Origin: Oceanithermus profundus DSM 14977
Lineage (GTDB): Bacteria; Deinococcota; Deinococci; Deinococcales; Marinithermaceae
Assembly (NCBI RefSeq): GCF_000183745.1
Contig: NC_014761.1
Location: forward strand, 1,798,001 to 1,862,000
DNA: 64,000 bases
Reading direction: 5' to 3'
In this document: piece after piece, positions 31,784 through 40,629 of the stretch
How the letters are laid out: every line of letters begins with the position of its first letter
Numbering within the stretch: position 1 is the first letter of the stretch
Notes under the pieces: generated by a model
Database searches by the model: none
What the model was told of the DNA's origin: nothing
Seen by the model: the letters and a program-made list of their open reading frames with translations, nothing else
Position numbers and translations under genes: made by a program

Positions 31784-32743
31784 ATGGACCAGCTCACGCA
31801 CCTGCTCGAGCGCCGCTCGATCCGCCGCTTCAAGCCCGAACCCCTCCGCGAGGGCGATTTGGAGCGCATCCTGGCGGCGGCGCGGCGCGCCCCCACCGAC
31901 GCGAGCGCCCAGCTCTACTCGATCCTGCGCGTGACCGATCCCCAGCTGCGGCGCGAACTCGCCCACCTGGCCGGCGACCAGGCGCACGTCGCCGAAGCGG
32001 CCGAGTTCTTCGTCCCCCTGGCCGACGTGCACCGCCTGGAGCGGCTGCTCGCGCACCGCGGGCAGGCGATGGCCCACTGGCCGCGCACCGGCCTGCACTT
32101 CGCCCTCGTCGACGCCACCCTGGCGGGCGCGCACCTGGCCGTGGCCGCCGAGGCGCTCGGCTACGGCATCTGCTGGATCGGCGGGCTGCTCAACCGCCCC
32201 GCCGAGGTGGCGCGCCTGCTCGAGCTGCCCCGCGGGGTCGTCCCGGTGAGCGGCCTGGTCGTGGGCGTGCCCGACGAGGACCCCGCGCCCCGTCCGCGCC
32301 TGCCCGAGGCGTTGGTCGTGCACGAGAACCGCTACCGCACCTACACGCCCGCAGACCTCGACGCCGCCTACGCCGCCATGGCGCCGGCGAGCCGGCGGGG
32401 CGACTGGCTGTTCGTGCTCGAACGCTACTTCGCCCGCGGCGGCACCATGGAACAGCGCGACCCCGCTTACGGGTTCCTGGCCGCCCGCCAGGGCTTCGTG
32501 GCCGACTGGCCGCCCGAGGCAGCCGAGGCGCTCTTCGTGCGCGGCCACGACGCCGGCAGCCTGGGCGAGGCCCTGGAAGCGTTGCTGGGCCACGGCTGGC
32601 GCGGGGTGCTCTTCGGAAGGGGTCCCTTCGAGGAAAGCGTCGTCTGGCTCGAGCACGAAACCGCCGCCGAACGCGGCGAGGGCAAGACCCCGGGCGAGGC
32701 CCTGGGCCGCGCCGTGGAGGCCGCCCTGCCCACCGAGGAGTGA
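31784..32743 (+). CDS. NfsA-like nitroreductase with a C-terminal extension
   Basis: A 319-residue protein. Residues 1-205 are an FMN-dependent nitroreductase domain: RRSIRRFKPEPL, AARRAPTDASAQLYSIL, AVAAEALGYGICWIGG, and VSGLVVGVPDED. The domain ends with the NfsA-like RYRTYTPADLDAAYAA. About 80 further residues form a separate unit ending in GEGKTPGEALGRAVEAAL, reminiscent of small phage ABA-sandwich domains. Substrate (quinone, flavin or nitro compound) unknown. Divergent from pntAA. Confidence 0.8.
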   Translation: MDQLTHLLERRSIRRFKPEPLREGDLERILAAARRAPTDASAQLYSILRVTDPQLRRELAHLAGDQAHVAEAAEFFVPLADVHRLERLLAHRGQAMAHWPRTGLHFALVDATLAGAHLAVAAEALGYGICWIGGLLNRPAEVARLLELPRGVVPVSGLVVGVPDEDPAPRPRLPEALVVHENRYRTYTPADLDAAYAAMAPASRRGDWLFVLERYFARGGTMEQRDPAYGFLAARQGFVADWPPEAAEALFVRGHDAGSLGEALEALLGHGWRGVLFGRGPFEESVVWLEHETAAERGEGKTPGEALGRAVEAALPTEE

Positions 32744-32750
32744 AACGGGC

Positions 32751-32774
32751 GGCCGGGCCCCTCGGGGCCCGGCC
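32751..32774. terminator. Bidirectional hairpin between convergent genes
   Basis: 11-bp perfect stem GGCCGGGCCCC/GGGGCCCGGCC with a two-base centre, between the nitroreductase and lipoprotein stops. No T-run. Confidence 0.65.
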
Positions 32775-32791
32775 GCGGAGGCGAAGCGGGC

Positions 32792-33778
32792 TCAGAAGTT
32801 CTTCTCGACGCTGACGTTGCCGCAGCCGTTGTAGGTGACCTTGGTGTAGTCGCCGGTCGTCAGGTTCTCGTGCAAAATCCAGCCGGCGTCGAAGCCGCCC
32901 ATCTTGTGGCCCAGCCGCCCGGCGTCGCGCGCAGCGCGCCAGCAGTCGCGGCTCCAGTGGAGCGGGGTCTCCCCTTCCACGTCGGTCGAGGTGGAGACCT
33001 GGAACTCCATGGTGTTGCCGTCGCGGGTCAGCGTGGCGTTGCCGCTGATCGAAACCACGCCGCCCACGGCGGGGGCGTCGGGGTCGTCGGGGGTGTAGGT
33101 CTTGGTCTTCTGGGCGGTCCAGGTGGCCTCGTGCAGCACCTCGCCGTCGACCTCGACCACGAAGTGGATGCTCAGGTCCTTGGTGAGGACGTAGCCCTCG
33201 GCCGGGCTGCCGCTGACGTCGACGCTGCCGTTCAGGGTGCGGGTGCGCTGGACCGTGTGCTCGCCGCGGGTGGTGGTGAGGCTGACGGTGAAGTCGCTGA
33301 GGGTCATGGCGAAGCCGGTGAACGCGCCGTCCTTGTCCTCGAAGTGGAAGCCGCCGCTCACCGCGAAGGCCTGCCCGCCGCCCAGGGTGCCGCTGCAGTC
33401 GAAGCTCGCGTCCACCAGGTCGAAGACGCCGTCACCGTCGGCGTCGGCGTAGCCGTTCGTGTTCACGTCGATGTTGCACTGCCCGTCGGCGTCGCCCGGG
33501 CGCGGCAGCCGCACGCCCCAGGCCTTCAGGAAGCGCACCGCCACGGTGGGAAGCCCCCAGGCCCCCGCCAAGTCGGCCACGTCCTGGTCCTCGACCGACT
33601 GCACCGAGGCCGCCGCGGCCCCGCCCAGGTCCTCGAAGATCGCGGCGTCGAGGTTCAGGTCGGTCTCGATCGCCAGCTGCTCGGCGTCCAGGCTCTCGCC
33701 GTCACCCAGGGTTCCCGTCGTCGAACAGGCCGCCAAAACCAGCACCAACAAAGCCATCATCCCGAAGTACCTTTTCAT
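32792..33778 (-). CDS. Lipoprotein of unknown function
   Basis: A 328-residue protein with a lipoprotein signal: lysine-arginine N-terminus, hydrophobic core and lipobox LAAC (C18). A stretch DVNTNGYADADGDGVFDLVD (about 120-140) has the Asp/Asn/Gly spacing of a calcium-binding thrombospondin type-3-like loop. The rest is beta-rich with many Thr, and several cysteines occur (SFDCSG, DCWRAARD, NGCGN). The ATG at 33778 follows GGGAGGTGCACG. No family recognised. Likely anchored on the outside of the cytoplasmic or outer membrane. Confidence 0.75.
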   Translation of the reverse strand: MKRYFGMMALLVLVLAACSTTGTLGDGESLDAEQLAIETDLNLDAAIFEDLGGAAAASVQSVEDQDVADLAGAWGLPTVAVRFLKAWGVRLPRPGDADGQCNIDVNTNGYADADGDGVFDLVDASFDCSGTLGGGQAFAVSGGFHFEDKDGAFTGFAMTLSDFTVSLTTTRGEHTVQRTRTLNGSVDVSGSPAEGYVLTKDLSIHFVVEVDGEVLHEATWTAQKTKTYTPDDPDAPAVGGVVSISGNATLTRDGNTMEFQVSTSTDVEGETPLHWSRDCWRAARDAGRLGHKMGGFDAGWILHENLTTGDYTKVTYNGCGNVSVEKNF

Positions 33779-33849
33779 CGTGCACCTCCCTGTGTGCAGC
33801 CTCAGCTTGCGCCCGACCATGGGGGAAGCACTTGAAAAACGGCTAAAGG

Positions 33850-33878
33850 GTTCTTAATTTTGAGCGTTGATTAAGAAC
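33850..33878. promoter_or_regulatory. AT-rich inverted repeat, possible operator
   Basis: Perfect 9-bp arms GTTCTTAAT and ATTAAGAAC with 11 bases between, 72 bases upstream of the lipoprotein start. Size and spacing (centre to centre 20 bases, two turns) suit a dimeric regulator, or it could form a hairpin. Confidence 0.5.
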
Positions 33879-33886
33879 GCATTAAG

Positions 33887-33909
33887 GCCGCCCGCGGCGG
33901 CCTTTTCGT
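33887..33909. terminator. Hairpin between lipoprotein and CoA-transferase genes
   Basis: GGCCGCC/GGCGGCC stem with a CGC centre at about 33886-33902, followed on the plus strand by TTTTCG. It lies just after the CoA-transferase stop on the minus strand. Confidence 0.5.
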
Positions 33910-33926
33910 CGGGTGGGTCGGGTGGG

Positions 33927-35144
33927 TCAGCCGGGGTTCTCATCCACGGGGGCGCTCCGGATCACGCCCTCGGCCTCCAGCCGCCCGAGCTCCGCCGCGT
34001 CCAGCCCCAGCGCCCCGGCGAGCACCTCGCGGGTGTGCTGGCCCAGCAGCGGGGGGGCCGCGGTGGGGGCGGCGGGGGTGCGGCTCATGTGCTGCAGCGG
34101 GCTGGCCAGAAGCGGCGTGGGGCCCAGGCGCGGGTGCGCGAGCTCCCAAAGCAGCCCCCGGGCCTCCGCCTGGGGGTCGGCGAGCGCCTCGCCCACGTCG
34201 TTCACCGGCGTGACCGGCACTCCGGCGGCGCGCAGCAACTCGAGCCAGACGGCGCGGTCGCGGCTGCGGAAGATGCGCGCCAGCTCGGCCACGAGCTCGC
34301 TGCGGTGCTCCACGCGTCCGGCGTTGGTCTGGTAGCGCGCGTCCTCCCACAGGTCGGGCCTTTCCAGCGCCTCGGTCAGCCGCCGGTACTGGGCGTCGTT
34401 GCCGACGGCGAGGATGAACCACTTGTCGCGGGCCGCGAAGGCCTGGTAGGGCACGATCTGAGGATGGGCGTTGCCCATGCGCGTCGGCGCGACCCCGGTC
34501 ATCAGGTAGGCCTGGGCCTGGTTGACCATCGCGGCGACACCGACGTCGAAGAGCGCCAGGTCCAGGTGCTGCCCGCGGCCGCTCACGTCGCGTTCGCGCA
34601 GCGCGGCGAGGATGCCCACCGCGGCGGTCAGCCCGGTGAGCACGTCGATCCAGGCGACGCCCACTTTCGTCGGGGGGCCGTCGGGCTCCCCGGTCACGCT
34701 CATGATCCCGGTCATCCCCTGCAGCGCCGCGTCGTAGCCGGGTTCGGCGGCGCGCGGCCCCGTCTGCCCGAAGCCGGTGATCGAAGCGTAGACGAGGCGC
34801 GGGTTCACCTCGGCCAGGCTGGGGTAGTCGAGGCCGTAGCGGGCGAGGTCGCCCACCTTGAAGTTCTCCACCAGCACGTCGGCCTGCTCGGCCAGCCGGC
34901 GTACGAGCCGCTGCCCCCGGGGGTCCTTGAGGTTGATCGCCAGGCTCTTCTTGCCGCGGTTGGTCGAGAGGAAGTAGGCGCTCTCCCCTTCGCGGAACGG
35001 CGGGCCCCAGCGCCGGGTGTCGTCGCCCCAGGGCGACTCCACCTTCCAGACCTCGGCCCCCAGGTCGGCGAGCATCTGGGTGGCGTAGGGGCCGGCGAGG
35101 ATGCGCGAGAGGTCGAGCACGACGAGGCCGTCGAGCGCCCCCAT
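33927..35144 (-). CDS. CaiB/BaiF-family CoA-transferase
   Basis: Class III acyl-CoA transferase of 405 residues. LDLSRILAGPYATQMLADLGAEVWKVE, YFLSTNRGKKSLAINL, VENFKVGDLARYGLDY, and the catalytic aspartate in EPGYDAALQGMTGIMS are present. The ATG at 35144 follows GAGGGGGACGGGC. The acyl substrate is not evident. It follows the M29/NicX-like gene closely and may act with it in a catabolic route. Confidence 0.88.
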   Translation of the reverse strand: MGALDGLVVLDLSRILAGPYATQMLADLGAEVWKVESPWGDDTRRWGPPFREGESAYFLSTNRGKKSLAINLKDPRGQRLVRRLAEQADVLVENFKVGDLARYGLDYPSLAEVNPRLVYASITGFGQTGPRAAEPGYDAALQGMTGIMSVTGEPDGPPTKVGVAWIDVLTGLTAAVGILAALRERDVSGRGQHLDLALFDVGVAAMVNQAQAYLMTGVAPTRMGNAHPQIVPYQAFAARDKWFILAVGNDAQYRRLTEALERPDLWEDARYQTNAGRVEHRSELVAELARIFRSRDRAVWLELLRAAGVPVTPVNDVGEALADPQAEARGLLWELAHPRLGPTPLLASPLQHMSRTPAAPTAAPPLLGQHTREVLAGALGLDAAELGRLEAEGVIRSAPVDENPG

Positions 35145-35155
35145 GCCCGTCCCCC

Positions 35156-36178
35156 TCATCGCGTGGTCTCGAGGACTTCCTCGAGCTGCAGCTTGCCCTC
35201 CTTGAAGAGGGGGAAGTCGTCGAGCCAGACGGTGGCGTCGTAGAGCACCATGTCCCAGTGGATGTCGCAGCCGTGGGAACCGCCGTAGAAGATGTCGTCC
35301 CCCAGGGCCACGTGCACGTTCCCCTGGGCCTTCTTCTCCTCTTCGAAGTCGCCGTTGTGCAGCGCTTCGGGGTTGAGCCCCAGGCCGATCTCGGCGATGT
35401 GCTTGGCGCACGGCAGGCGCGCGAAGACCGAGGCCAGCTGGCGGGTGCGGTTGCCGCCGCCGGCGATGCGCACCACCTCGCCGCCCTCGACCTCCACCTC
35501 GAAGGGGTCGAGGCCGCGCATCCCCGCCACCGGACCGTCGATGACGAGCTTGCCTTCGGCCGTCCCGGCGCGCGGGCGCTGGGAGACCTCGCCGTCGGAG
35601 AAGGCCGCCTCGCGCCCGGGCTCGCGGGCCAGACCGCACTCGACGATGACCGGCTGGCCCATCACCGGCTCCTTGGTCACGCCGGCGCGGAAGCGGGTGC
35701 CGCGCTGGGTCTCGATGCGGATCTCGTCGGCCGCGGCCCACAGCCCCGCCACCCGCTGCCCCAGGTCCTCGAGCTCCTCGTAGTCGGCGGTGGCGGCGCC
35801 CTTGAGGTAGTTGTCGAGCTCGCGCATCACCATCGAGAGCGCGCGGATCTTCTTGGCGCTGAGCAGCTGGGCCACCTTGCGCGCGTAGGTGGGCGCGCCC
35901 GAGGCCTTGGTCACCCCGATCAGCACGTCCGAGGCGTCGAGGGCGTGCTCGATGGGCCGCGTCAGGTAGGTGGCGCGGTCGCGGCCGCGCGTGGGCATCA
36001 ACGAGACCGTGAACTCGGCGCCCACCGACTGCACCGCCCCCGCGAGCGCCAGGTAGATCTCCATCTCGGTCTCGGGGTCGGCCACGATCAAAACATTTTC
36101 GCCCGGCTGCACGCTCAGATGCTGCCGGACGATCCGATGGGCCAGGTCGATTGCGTCGATGATTCGTTGTCGGTTCAT
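35156..36178 (-). CDS. M29/NicX-like protein (aminopeptidase T or dihydroxypyridine dioxygenase family)
   Basis: A 340-residue member of the family that includes thermophilic metallopeptidases (aminopeptidase T) and 2,5-dihydroxypyridine dioxygenase NicX. It has PGENVLIVADPETEMEIYLAL near the N-terminus, and metal-site candidates EIGLGLNPEA, VHVALGDDIFYGGSHG and CDIHWDMVLYD near the C-terminus. The ATG at 36178 follows GAGGAGGCGGC. With a CoA-transferase after it, an aromatic or amide catabolic role is possible, as is peptidase activity; sequence alone does not decide. Confidence 0.7.
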   Translation of the reverse strand: MNRQRIIDAIDLAHRIVRQHLSVQPGENVLIVADPETEMEIYLALAGAVQSVGAEFTVSLMPTRGRDRATYLTRPIEHALDASDVLIGVTKASGAPTYARKVAQLLSAKKIRALSMVMRELDNYLKGAATADYEELEDLGQRVAGLWAAADEIRIETQRGTRFRAGVTKEPVMGQPVIVECGLAREPGREAAFSDGEVSQRPRAGTAEGKLVIDGPVAGMRGLDPFEVEVEGGEVVRIAGGGNRTRQLASVFARLPCAKHIAEIGLGLNPEALHNGDFEEEKKAQGNVHVALGDDIFYGGSHGCDIHWDMVLYDATVWLDDFPLFKEGKLQLEEVLETTR

Positions 36179-36345
36179 GCCGCCTCCTCGGGAGGGTCGT
36201 TCGACTACCCCATAATCTGGCACAACCAACCGCAAAAGAAAAGGGGGTGCGCGCCCCGTCTTGCATAGTTATACCCGGTCTTGCTTTTTTAGCCGGCCCT
36301 ATATAGAGGAACGCAAACCCGTTGGGCGCCCCGGACCCAAGCGAA

Positions 36346-36374
36346 TTGACCCTCTCATCTCCACACGCTAAAGT
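36346..36374 (+). promoter_or_regulatory. Promoter of the TAXI binding-protein gene
   Basis: TTGACC, a 17-base spacer and TAAAGT, 42 bases before the start and with a separate AAGGAGGTAAG ribosome-binding site, so this is a conventional leadered transcript. Confidence 0.75.
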
Positions 36375-36416
36375 AGATACTGGCAATGCCAAGAATATCG
36401 CCAAGGAGGTAAGTGC

Positions 36417-37403
36417 ATGAAAAAGAGCAAGTTGATTCTCGCAGTCGTGCTGGGTATGGCCCTCGCCATGGGCGTATCGGCCAAGACCTTTATCACCATC
36501 GGGTCCGGCGGCACCACGGGGACGTACTACCCCACCGCCGTCGGTATCGCCAAGATTATCAACGAGAACCTGCCCGACGTGAAGGCCAACGCCATCTCCA
36601 CCGGTGGCTCGGTCTACAACGCCGGCGCGATCCAGACCGGCGACCTGCAGATGACGATGATCCAGAACGACATCGCCTACTACGCGTTCAACGGCATCGT
36701 CGTCGAGAAGTTCATCGGCAAGCCCGCCGACAAGCTGCGCGGCATGGCGACCATCTACCCCGAGCCCGTGCACGTCTTCGCCCGCAAGGACTCGGGCATC
36801 ACCTCGATCGCCGACTTCAAGGGCAAGAAGGTGTACGTGGGCGACATCGGCTCGGGCGTGGAGCAGAACGCCAAGCAGGTGCTTGAGGCCTACGGCCTGA
36901 CCTTCGACGACCTCGGCACCGCCGTGCGCGGTAAGCCCAAGCAGGCCGCTCAGCTGCTGCAGGACGGCCGCATCGACGCGATGTTCTACACCGCCGGCGT
37001 GGGCTCGAGCGCCATCGCCCAGGCGGCGCTGACCACCGACATCGTCTTCCTGCCCATCGAGTTCGCCAAGATCGACTTCCTCAAGAAGAAGTACCCCTTC
37101 TACGCCGAGATCATCATCCCGGCCGGCTCCTACAAGGGCCAGGACAAGCCCTTCCAGACCGTCGCGGTGAAGGCCACCCTGGCCGCCTCGGCGGACCTGG
37201 ACGCGGACGTGGTCTACCAGATCGCCAAGCTGATCTTCAAGGACAAGGTGGACCAGTTCAAGGCCATCAAGCCCGTGATCGCTCAGCACTTCTCCGTGGA
37301 CAAGGCCCTCGACGGGATGCCCATCCCGCTGCATAAGGGTGCGGCCAAGTTCTACCAGGAAGAAGGCATTGCCATTCCCGACGCCGCCAAGCCGATCGAC
37401 TAA
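36417..37403 (+). CDS. TAXI-family TRAP transporter solute-binding protein
   Basis: A 328-residue periplasmic receptor with signal peptide MKKSKLILAVVLGMALAMG(VSA). TAXI hallmarks: ITIGSGGTTGTYYPTAVGIAK, ISTGGSVYNAGAIQTGDLQM, and the repeated lobes ending in VHVFARKDSGITSIADF. It captures an organic acid or amino-acid-like ligand and delivers it to the permease downstream. The ligand (glutamate in some relatives) is not determined here. A hairpin separates it from the permease gene, which usually gives more binding protein than permease. Confidence 0.93.
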   Translation: MKKSKLILAVVLGMALAMGVSAKTFITIGSGGTTGTYYPTAVGIAKIINENLPDVKANAISTGGSVYNAGAIQTGDLQMTMIQNDIAYYAFNGIVVEKFIGKPADKLRGMATIYPEPVHVFARKDSGITSIADFKGKKVYVGDIGSGVEQNAKQVLEAYGLTFDDLGTAVRGKPKQAAQLLQDGRIDAMFYTAGVGSSAIAQAALTTDIVFLPIEFAKIDFLKKKYPFYAEIIIPAGSYKGQDKPFQTVAVKATLAASADLDADVVYQIAKLIFKDKVDQFKAIKPVIAQHFSVDKALDGMPIPLHKGAAKFYQEEGIAIPDAAKPID

Positions 37404-37423
37404 ATCCTGCGTCGGTACCTTAG

Positions 37424-37445
37424 CCCCCGGCCTTACGGCCGGGGG
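37424..37445 (+). terminator. Hairpin between TAXI receptor and permease
   Basis: CCCCCGGCC/GGCCGGGGG, four-base loop, followed by TATTTGTAT. Probably partial termination. Confidence 0.65.
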
Positions 37446-37504
37446 TATTTGTATACTGTGTTAGCGTACAGGCGAGCTTGCCCCCGCCCTTTGCGAGGTG
37501 ATCT

Positions 37505-39955
37505 ATGAAACCGGAAGAGTCCGATATCCGTTCCAACCCTACGCCCGCAGGCGACACCGGCGACCTGGACAAGGCCGTCGAGCTGATGCAGGAGGTCGAG
37601 TACGGGGCGCGCGACCCCCGGGCCGCCTGGCAGAAATGGCTGATCTTCCTGATCGCCGTCGCCTGGAGCACCTTTCAGGTCTGGGCGACCTGGAAGGGCA
37701 ACCTCGACATCCTGATCCTGGGCTCGATCCACCTGGCCTTCGCCTTCGCGCTGGCGTTCCTGGCCTACCCTTCCAAGAACCCGCCGCGCGACGCGGCGGT
37801 CGTCGTGCTCACGGCGGGCGTGGTGCTCAACATCCTCACCGCCGGCAAGTTCTTCGTCTGGATCGCGCTGGTCACCCTGCTGGCCGGCGTGGCCATCTGG
37901 TACGCCTCGCCCAAGCGGGCCCCGCGCGACCGCGTCCCCTGGATCGACTGGGCCGTGCTCGCCATGGGGCTGGCGGGGGCCCTGTACATCGTCTATGACT
38001 TCAACGGCATCGTCCTCCAGCGCGGCGGCGTCGCCAACACCACCGACATCGTCATGGGCACGATCGCGCTGGCGGCGCTCTTCCTCGCCACCATCCGCGT
38101 GGTCGGGGTGGCGCTCCTCGCCATCTCGGGCGTGCTCATCCTCTACGCCGTCACCGGCCCCAAGGGGCTGATCCCCTTCGAGCTGCCCGACATCATCTAC
38201 CTGCACTCGGGCTACCCCTGGCGGCGGATCGTCGAGCAGCTCTACCTGACGACCGAGGGCATCTGGGGCACCCCCATCCAGGTCTCCGCCCGCTTCGTCT
38301 TCCTCTTCGTCCTCTTCGGGGCGTTGCTCGACAAGGCGGGGGCCGGCAAGTACTTCGTCGACCTCGCCTACTCCGGGCTGGGCACCTACCGCGGCGGCCC
38401 CGCCAAGGCCGCGGTGGTGGGCAGCATGCTCACCGGCATCATCTCGGGCTCTTCCATCGCCAACGTGGTGACCACCGGCACCTTCACCATCCCGCTGATG
38501 AAGAAGGTGGGCTACCCACCGGAAAAGGCCGGCGCCACCGAGGTGGGCTCGTCCACCAACGGCCAGCTGATGCCTCCGGTCATGGGGGCGGCGGCCTTCA
38601 TCATGGCCGAGTTCCTCGACCTCCCCTACTACAAGCTGATCATCTACGCCGCGGTGCCCGCGGTCCTCTCTTACATCGGCCTCTTCTACGTGGTGCACCT
38701 GGAGGCGCTCAAGCTGGGCCTCAAGGGCCTGCCCAAGAGCGAGCTGCCGCCGTTCTGGCCGACCTTCTTCTCGGGGGCGCAGTACCTGATCCCGGTGGCC
38801 TGGCTGATGTACGAGCTGGTGGGGCTGCGCCACACCCCGGAACGTTCCGCGCTCAACGCCATGTTCATGCTGATCGGCATGATCGTCATGCAGCGCATCG
38901 CCGTCGTGATCCGGGGCCACAAGGGCAACTTCGCCGACTACGTCATCCCCATGGGGTTGATGCTCGCCTTCAAGCAGTACTTCAAGATGGAGTTCGAGTA
39001 CGCGGTGCCCATCGCGCTCGTCGTCTTCGTCGTCCAGGAATGGGTGCTCGCCCTTCGCGCCAAACACCCCGACATCGGGATGGGGACGCTCAAGGGTCTC
39101 TGGGAGGGCTTCGTCGACATCGTGCAGGGCTTCGAGGCGGGCGCGCGCAACATGACCTCGATCGCCATCGCCACGGCCGCGGCGGGCATCATCGTCGGCA
39201 TCGTGACGATGACCGGCCTGGGCTTCGGCCTCGCCGACATCGTCGAGGCGATGTCCGGCGGCAACATCATGTTGGTGCTGCTCATCTCGGCGGTGGCCAG
39301 CCTGGTGCTGGGCATGGGGCTGCCCACGACCGCGAACTACATCGTCATGGCCTCGCTGATCGCCCCGGTGATCGCCCACCTGGCCGACAAGGCCGAGTTC
39401 GCCGTTCCCCTGGTCGCGGTCCACCTCTTCGTCTTCTACTTCGGCATCCTCGCCGACGACACCCCGCCGGTGGGCCTCGCCGCCTACGCGGCCGCGGCCA
39501 TCGCCCGCAGCGACCCGATCAAGACCGGCGTCCAGGGCTTCATCTACGACATGCGCACCGCAATCCTGCCCTTCATCTTCTTCTTCAAGCCGGCGCTGCT
39601 GCTCATCCACCCCGAGGGGCACTGGGGTTACGTCGTCTACGTCGTCCTGACCGCGCTCGTGGCGATGCTGCTCTTCGTCGCGGGCACCCAGGGCTGGTGG
39701 CTGACCCGCGCCACCTGGCCCGAACGCATCGGGCTGCTGCTCGCCTCCTTCCTGCTCTTCACCACCCAGCGGATGCTGCACGCCATCGGCATCGACACGC
39801 TGGCCAACCTGCCCGACTTCCTGCGCAACACCCTGGGCATGCACGTCCTCGACGGTTTCCCCGACCTGGCCTACGCCATCATCGCCGCCATCTTGATCGC
39901 CGCCGTCTTCCTGAGCCAGCGGGCGCGGATCCGCCGCGAACCCCAGCCGGCCTGA
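37505..39955 (+). CDS. TRAP transporter fused permease (4TM/12TM)
   Basis: An 816-residue fusion of the small (DctQ-like) and large (DctM-like) TRAP membrane subunits, as usual in TAXI systems. The N-terminal part has four helices (residues about 45-170), then the DctM domain with GSSIANVVTTGTFTIPLMKKVG and NGQLMPPVMGAAAFIMAEF (ion-transporter motifs) and, near the end, GMGLPTTANYIVMA and DDTPPVGLAAYAAAAIA. It is sodium- or proton-driven. A hairpin with TCTTTTC follows it. Confidence 0.93.
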   Translation: MKPEESDIRSNPTPAGDTGDLDKAVELMQEVEYGARDPRAAWQKWLIFLIAVAWSTFQVWATWKGNLDILILGSIHLAFAFALAFLAYPSKNPPRDAAVVVLTAGVVLNILTAGKFFVWIALVTLLAGVAIWYASPKRAPRDRVPWIDWAVLAMGLAGALYIVYDFNGIVLQRGGVANTTDIVMGTIALAALFLATIRVVGVALLAISGVLILYAVTGPKGLIPFELPDIIYLHSGYPWRRIVEQLYLTTEGIWGTPIQVSARFVFLFVLFGALLDKAGAGKYFVDLAYSGLGTYRGGPAKAAVVGSMLTGIISGSSIANVVTTGTFTIPLMKKVGYPPEKAGATEVGSSTNGQLMPPVMGAAAFIMAEFLDLPYYKLIIYAAVPAVLSYIGLFYVVHLEALKLGLKGLPKSELPPFWPTFFSGAQYLIPVAWLMYELVGLRHTPERSALNAMFMLIGMIVMQRIAVVIRGHKGNFADYVIPMGLMLAFKQYFKMEFEYAVPIALVVFVVQEWVLALRAKHPDIGMGTLKGLWEGFVDIVQGFEAGARNMTSIAIATAAAGIIVGIVTMTGLGFGLADIVEAMSGGNIMLVLLISAVASLVLGMGLPTTANYIVMASLIAPVIAHLADKAEFAVPLVAVHLFVFYFGILADDTPPVGLAAYAAAAIARSDPIKTGVQGFIYDMRTAILPFIFFFKPALLLIHPEGHWGYVVYVVLTALVAMLLFVAGTQGWWLTRATWPERIGLLLASFLLFTTQRMLHAIGIDTLANLPDFLRNTLGMHVLDGFPDLAYAIIAAILIAAVFLSQRARIRREPQPA

Positions 39956-39971
39956 GGCCCGAAGCCGCCGG

Positions 39972-39993
39972 GAGCGCCCCCTTGGGGGCGCTC
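39972..39993 (+). terminator. Intrinsic terminator of the TRAP operon
   Basis: 10-bp stem GAGCGCCCCC/GGGGGCGCTC, two-base loop, then ATCTTTTC. Confidence 0.8.
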
Positions 39994-40005
39994 ATCTTTT
40001 CTGGC

Positions 40006-40011
40006 TAGGAT
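40006..40011 (+). promoter_or_regulatory. Leaderless-type -10 box (TAGGAT)
   Basis: TAGGAT six bases before ATG 40018, inside the trailing part of the TRAP terminator. Confidence 0.5.
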
Positions 40012-40017
40012 GGGCCC

Positions 40018-40629
40018 ATGGGGCTGCACACGCTGCACCTCGCCACACCCGAGCTGGAGGCCGACCTGGGCTTCTTCCAGGTCCTCGGGTACGCGCTTTG
40101 CGAACTGGAGGAGCCGCACGCGCGGCTGATCCCCGGTTCGGGTCCGGAGCTGCAGCTCGAAAGCGTAGGGGGCGGCGCCGCCCTCGTGCCCGTCTTCGAC
40201 GGCCTGGGGCCGCGGGAGGACCTCGAGGGCAACCCCCTGCGGTACGCGCCCCCGCCGCGGGGCGCCGTCTCCCGGGGCCAGGCCCGGGTCTGGGGCCCGG
40301 TTCTGCCCGTCGTGGACCTGCCCAGCAGCCTCGCCTGGTACGAACGGCATCTGGGCCTCGCCGAGGTCTTCTCCGAGGCCGACACCGGCTGGGCGGAACT
40401 GGAGCATCCCGAGGGCGGCCGGGTCGTCCTGGCCTTCGCCCCCGACCTCGACACCCCGGCGATGCTGGCCCTCGGGGTCCGCGACGCGGCCGCCGAGGTG
40501 GAGCGCCTGCGGGAGCACGACCTCCTCCCCGTCTGGACGCGCAGCGTCCCTTGGGGGCGCATGGCCGCCTACGCCGCGCCCGGAGGGCTGCCGGTGCTGC
40601 TGCTGGAGGCTAGTAGTAGTAGCGGTTGA
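40018..40629 (+). CDS. VOC-family (glyoxalase-fold) protein
   Basis: A 203-residue protein built of two VOC halves: HTLHLATPELEADLGFFQVLGY and VLPVVDLPSSLAWYERHLGLAEVF, each followed by strands with a candidate metal ligand. No catalytic family can be named. Its last codons overlap the mltG end through a (TAG)4 repeat, so length changes there would alter both proteins. Confidence 0.78.
   Translation: MGLHTLHLATPELEADLGFFQVLGYALCELEEPHARLIPGSGPELQLESVGGGAALVPVFDGLGPREDLEGNPLRYAPPPRGAVSRGQARVWGPVLPVVDLPSSLAWYERHLGLAEVFSEADTGWAELEHPEGGRVVLAFAPDLDTPAMLALGVRDAAAEVERLREHDLLPVWTRSVPWGRMAAYAAPGGLPVLLLEASSSSG

Noticed and set aside
33927-37334. Very long open frame of over 1100 codons on the minus strand
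   Set aside because: Only its last part is the real CoA-transferase gene; the rest is antisense to the TAXI receptor and out of frame with the M29/NicX-like gene. Such long shadows are normal in GC-rich DNA.
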